From assembly GCF_020184175.1 (NCBI RefSeq), contig NC_065530.1, forward strand, positions 53,235,260-53,299,259: a DNA stretch of 64,000 nucleotides, in the 5' to 3' direction. Numbering within the stretch: the first letter of the stretch is position 1; each line of letters begins with the position of its first letter. Positions 61,455-64,000 of the stretch are shown here, one piece after another. The DNA comes from Aphis gossypii (taxonomy: Eukaryota > Arthropoda > Insecta > Hemiptera > Aphididae). Position numbers and translations under genes: made by a program. The notes under the pieces were generated by a model that searched no databases, had not been told where the DNA came from, and worked only from the letters and a program-made list of their open reading frames with translations.

Positions 61455-63455
61455 TATAGGCTATAAACAAATGTGCATTTTATATTGCACTTTCAGGGTA
61501 CAATAAACCTAATTCAATTTGATTAATATGATATTTTGGCGTTGGGTCTACGCAAAAAAAAAAACCCATATAATCGTGAAATGAAAACTAGAAAGTCAAC
61601 TTCTCACTTTCAAAAGCCACTAGATGAATACCTATTTTACAAAAAAAAAAAAAAAATCAAAAATCAAGTTTATTTTTCGGTGGAGCTCACATTGTTACTA
61701 TGATACATATAATATATTGTTGCATTTTTTTAATAGCATTATATAACTGGAACTACTAACGATTAAATAAACCAACGTTTTTTTTAATGAACAAGACCTA
61801 ACGAGATAGTTATGAGAAACATATATTTTACATCTTAAATTTGTGCAGTTGAGCTAGTGTAGAAAAATGTTTGTATTCTATTACTGAAGCAACATCATAC
61901 ACCTATTATAAAATGTTTAGTATAAATGCATATACTTAATAATTTTGTATAATAAAAACGGTGATATATGATAGATACCTAAATAATATATTATGTGTAT
62001 TACTATAATCTTACCTATACATCATGAATTATAAATATGAATAACAATATACATATTATACAATAGCTACAGGAGTGCAGAATATGTATACGAATAACAA
62101 CCGATTTGATACATAATACTATTATAAAAAATTCATGTTACTTTTTTTTATTATTACGTCAATATTACTCTGGCGGCACAGTACGTGTGTGATACATAAC
62201 GTAATATAGCGGCTATATGTTGTTTAAGTCGAACATTTATATTAAAGGCATCTGCGAACAGCCCGGTGCATGGCAGGCGGTGCGCATTTACCGCCTTTTA
62301 AATGTAATCTATTATAGTATTATACCTACCCATCTAGCAATGAAAGCTTTTAGGTACGATTTTGCTTCTTATAGGTTATTTCAAAATACATATAGGTTTA
62401 TAGTTTTAATCATCAAATGTTAAATAACACAGTGATATTTAATGCCAACTTTTATTATTAATTCCAATATGTAACTACAATAAGTCGACTTTATTCATTT
62501 TCGAGTCAATTTCAGGTAATAATTTATACATCACAAGAGTTCGATTAGAAAAAAAACACATATTTAATTATACGGCTCCGAGCTCGTGAATACAATAATT
62601 GTAATGGTCTTATCATTATATAACCACACTCAAATACTACTATAATCTACCTACTTATAATATTTATGTTAAGATTATATACCATTTAGAAATGTAACTT
62701 TAAGTGTAACTGCTGGCTCCTGCACATTTTACTAGATTTTAGATATCAGAAAGTCATAATATCTGCAGTACACTACTATTTCTATATGTAAATAAGACAC
62801 TATATAATGCAACTTTTGTATACTTACCTAATTTTACCACCTTATATATTTTGTTATCTTTTAGTGGTACGTAGATATATTAATAATTTGAATATTTTTC
62901 ATATAATTATTACTTCATTTAGAAACACCTATACGTATATAACTAGAAATGTGTATAAATTATGATATAAACAAGTAAAATAACTATTATTGCACTATGA
63001 TTTCATAAGACTCGTTTGTAAAGCAAAAATTGTTCATTCCGATATTACCCCTAGGCTATTCTAACATGAGCTTTACGACGTAACAATGTGAAGCTGAAAT
63101 ATTGAACGTTTTGAAAATATTATTTACTGATTGATATATTTTTGACTATATAGTTGTTACTGCCATAAATAGCCTAGGTATGTATATATAGTTTGCATAT
63201 GCATTTCCAAAGTTTCAAAATTATAGAACAATTATTATTTGTATGAATTGTTAGAAAATATTGTATTACGGTTTTTCTATGGAAAAAAATGAAAACTATT
63301 ATTGATTTGTTATGCGGTTTTGAACCTATATATTTGACGATCGCCCATACCACGCAACCTTTATAGTTTCACCACTGTTCGTAATAACATTGTTATTTTG
63401 TGTATTGATAAAACTGCGTACCTATACATAACTATTATAACTTCTACTCATGAGT
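61455..63455. other. AT-rich desert
   Basis: Nothing gene-like is seen. A-runs occur at about 61553-61564 and 61641-61655. The plus frame 62217-62423 is short and has no domain. Confidence 0.6.
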
Positions 63456-63460
63456 TTCAG

Positions 63461-63675
63461 GTCAGAGTATGGAAATAATAACATCGTTACGATCGGAGCA
63501 ACCACAACGTCAAGATGAAACTAAAATACCTCAACGTTTTAAATGCGTGTTGCATGTTTATTATATAGGCGGCGATTTTTACAAAGTAAAGAAAAATCGT
63601 CGAGATAACGTCAGTGTCAGCGATCGAGTCCTTATAGCTTGTTGTAGACCTTCCTATATAGTGTCTGTAATGTAA
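63461..63675 (+). CDS. Candidate terminal exon after a GAGTTTCAG acceptor
   Basis: CTACTCATGAGTTTCAG (ending 63460) precedes an open frame closed by TAA at 63673-63675. From ATG 63469 it reads M-E-I-I-T-S-L-R-S-E-Q-P-Q-R-Q-D-E-T-K-I and continues with a Lys/Arg-rich middle and a hydrophobic end, 68 residues in all. The composition is balanced and free of simple repeats. No family is recognised. The opposite strand is open as well (63487-63831), which weakens the case. Confidence 0.18.
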
Positions 63676-63755
63676 CACAGGTACATCCTGTTGGAAACGA
63701 ACATGCGACGTGGATAGTATAGGTACCTGGTCATCCGCGGTAGTCGCGTACTTAC

Positions 63756-63835
63756 AATTTAGTCCTGAGAGGCGGTTCGGCGACTGACAAATGACGTCGT
63801 CCATAAAAACCTGTTCGGCTGGCGGACCCAATCAT
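63756..63835 (-). CDS. Candidate first coding exon with GTAAGT donor (minus strand)
   Basis: On the minus strand an ATG at 63835-63833 has an in-frame TGA two codons upstream. It opens 26 codons plus two bases (start M-I-G-S-A-S-R-T-G-F-Y-G-R-R-H-L) that end at GTAAGT (63755-63750), a consensus donor. The sequence is CpG-containing and not repetitive. A longer frame in another phase (63487-63831) overlaps it; that one reads through the donor. No domain can be named, and the next exon would lie leftward. Confidence 0.22.
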
Positions 63836-63839
63836 CGAT

Positions 63840-64000
63840 CAGCAGCTTAGATCGCACACACATACATTTATTATAACATTATTGTACATAATATATATAT
63901 ACGTACATGTATGATGTACGTAAATATATTATATAGGTATATGTATTATACATGCGCGTCCACACACTAATTAAACGTTTGGTTTCTCGATGAAATTTTC
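63840..64000. other. AT-rich end of window
   Basis: TATATA-rich sequence with no gene visible. It could be upstream DNA of the minus-strand candidate exon ending at 63835. Confidence 0.5.

Noticed and set aside
63487..63831. 114-codon minus-strand frame
   Set aside because: It begins at a TTG rather than ATG and reads through a consensus donor; the shorter ATG frame ending at the donor was preferred as a candidate.
1..64000. tRNA, rRNA, CRISPR arrays and telomeric TTAGG arrays
   Set aside because: No B-box-like GGTTCGAATCC with a matching acceptor stem, no conserved rRNA segments, no regularly spaced repeats and no TTAGG arrays were found by eye.

Overview
The window looks like nuclear DNA of an insect, most probably an aphid or close hemipteran. 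That is an inference from style: a strongly AT-rich background full of TATA/ATAAT runs, no visible CpG depletion in the GC-rich patches, abundant A/T homopolymers and simple repeats, and many copies of the palindrome TAGGTACCTA and its variants. No complete protein-coding gene, rRNA, tRNA, CRISPR array or intact transposable element could be recognised. The long reading frames are almost all low-complexity or lie in GC-rich patches where stop codons are rare on both strands. The window reads as a gene desert or the inside of very large introns.

Layout. Ten GC/CpG-rich patches of 0.3-1 kb stand out from the desert, at about 1.35-1.83, 7.1-7.4, 8.7-9.4, 13.7-14.65, 19.5-20.5, 21.1-22.4, 50.8-51.1, 53.1-53.6, 56.6-57.05 and 60.6-61.4 kb. 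Several carry promoter-like or splice-like signals: a TATTTATAG box and CCAAT box at 50.8-51.0 kb, a GTAAGT donor at the edge of the 60.6 kb patch on the minus strand, and a GTGAGT donor near 10.14 kb on the minus strand. The middle, about 26.5-48 kb, has few such patches and consists mostly of AT-rich sequence.

Two observations have the most sequence support. One is a decayed piece of a histone H3 gene at 36827-36887, matching the N-terminal tail around residues 4-20 with substitutions and an inserted stop. The other is an exon-like segment at 35009-35111: it opens with ATG, encodes a strongly hydrophobic membrane anchor and ends at a consensus GTAAGT donor, and a matching acceptor at 35504 would close a 42-residue spliced frame. 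Further low-confidence candidate exons (acceptor plus open frame, or ATG plus donor) are listed so they can be tested against RNA data.

Other structure includes a 22-bp near-perfect hairpin at 30748-30797 next to a second hairpin, several perfect palindromes and inverted repeats, a 21-mer present twice (28711 and 31461), and microsatellites (GT)24, (AC)15, (TAA)n, (AAT)n, CT-rich and TCG-rich. All statements come from reading by eye; no similarity search or folding was run.
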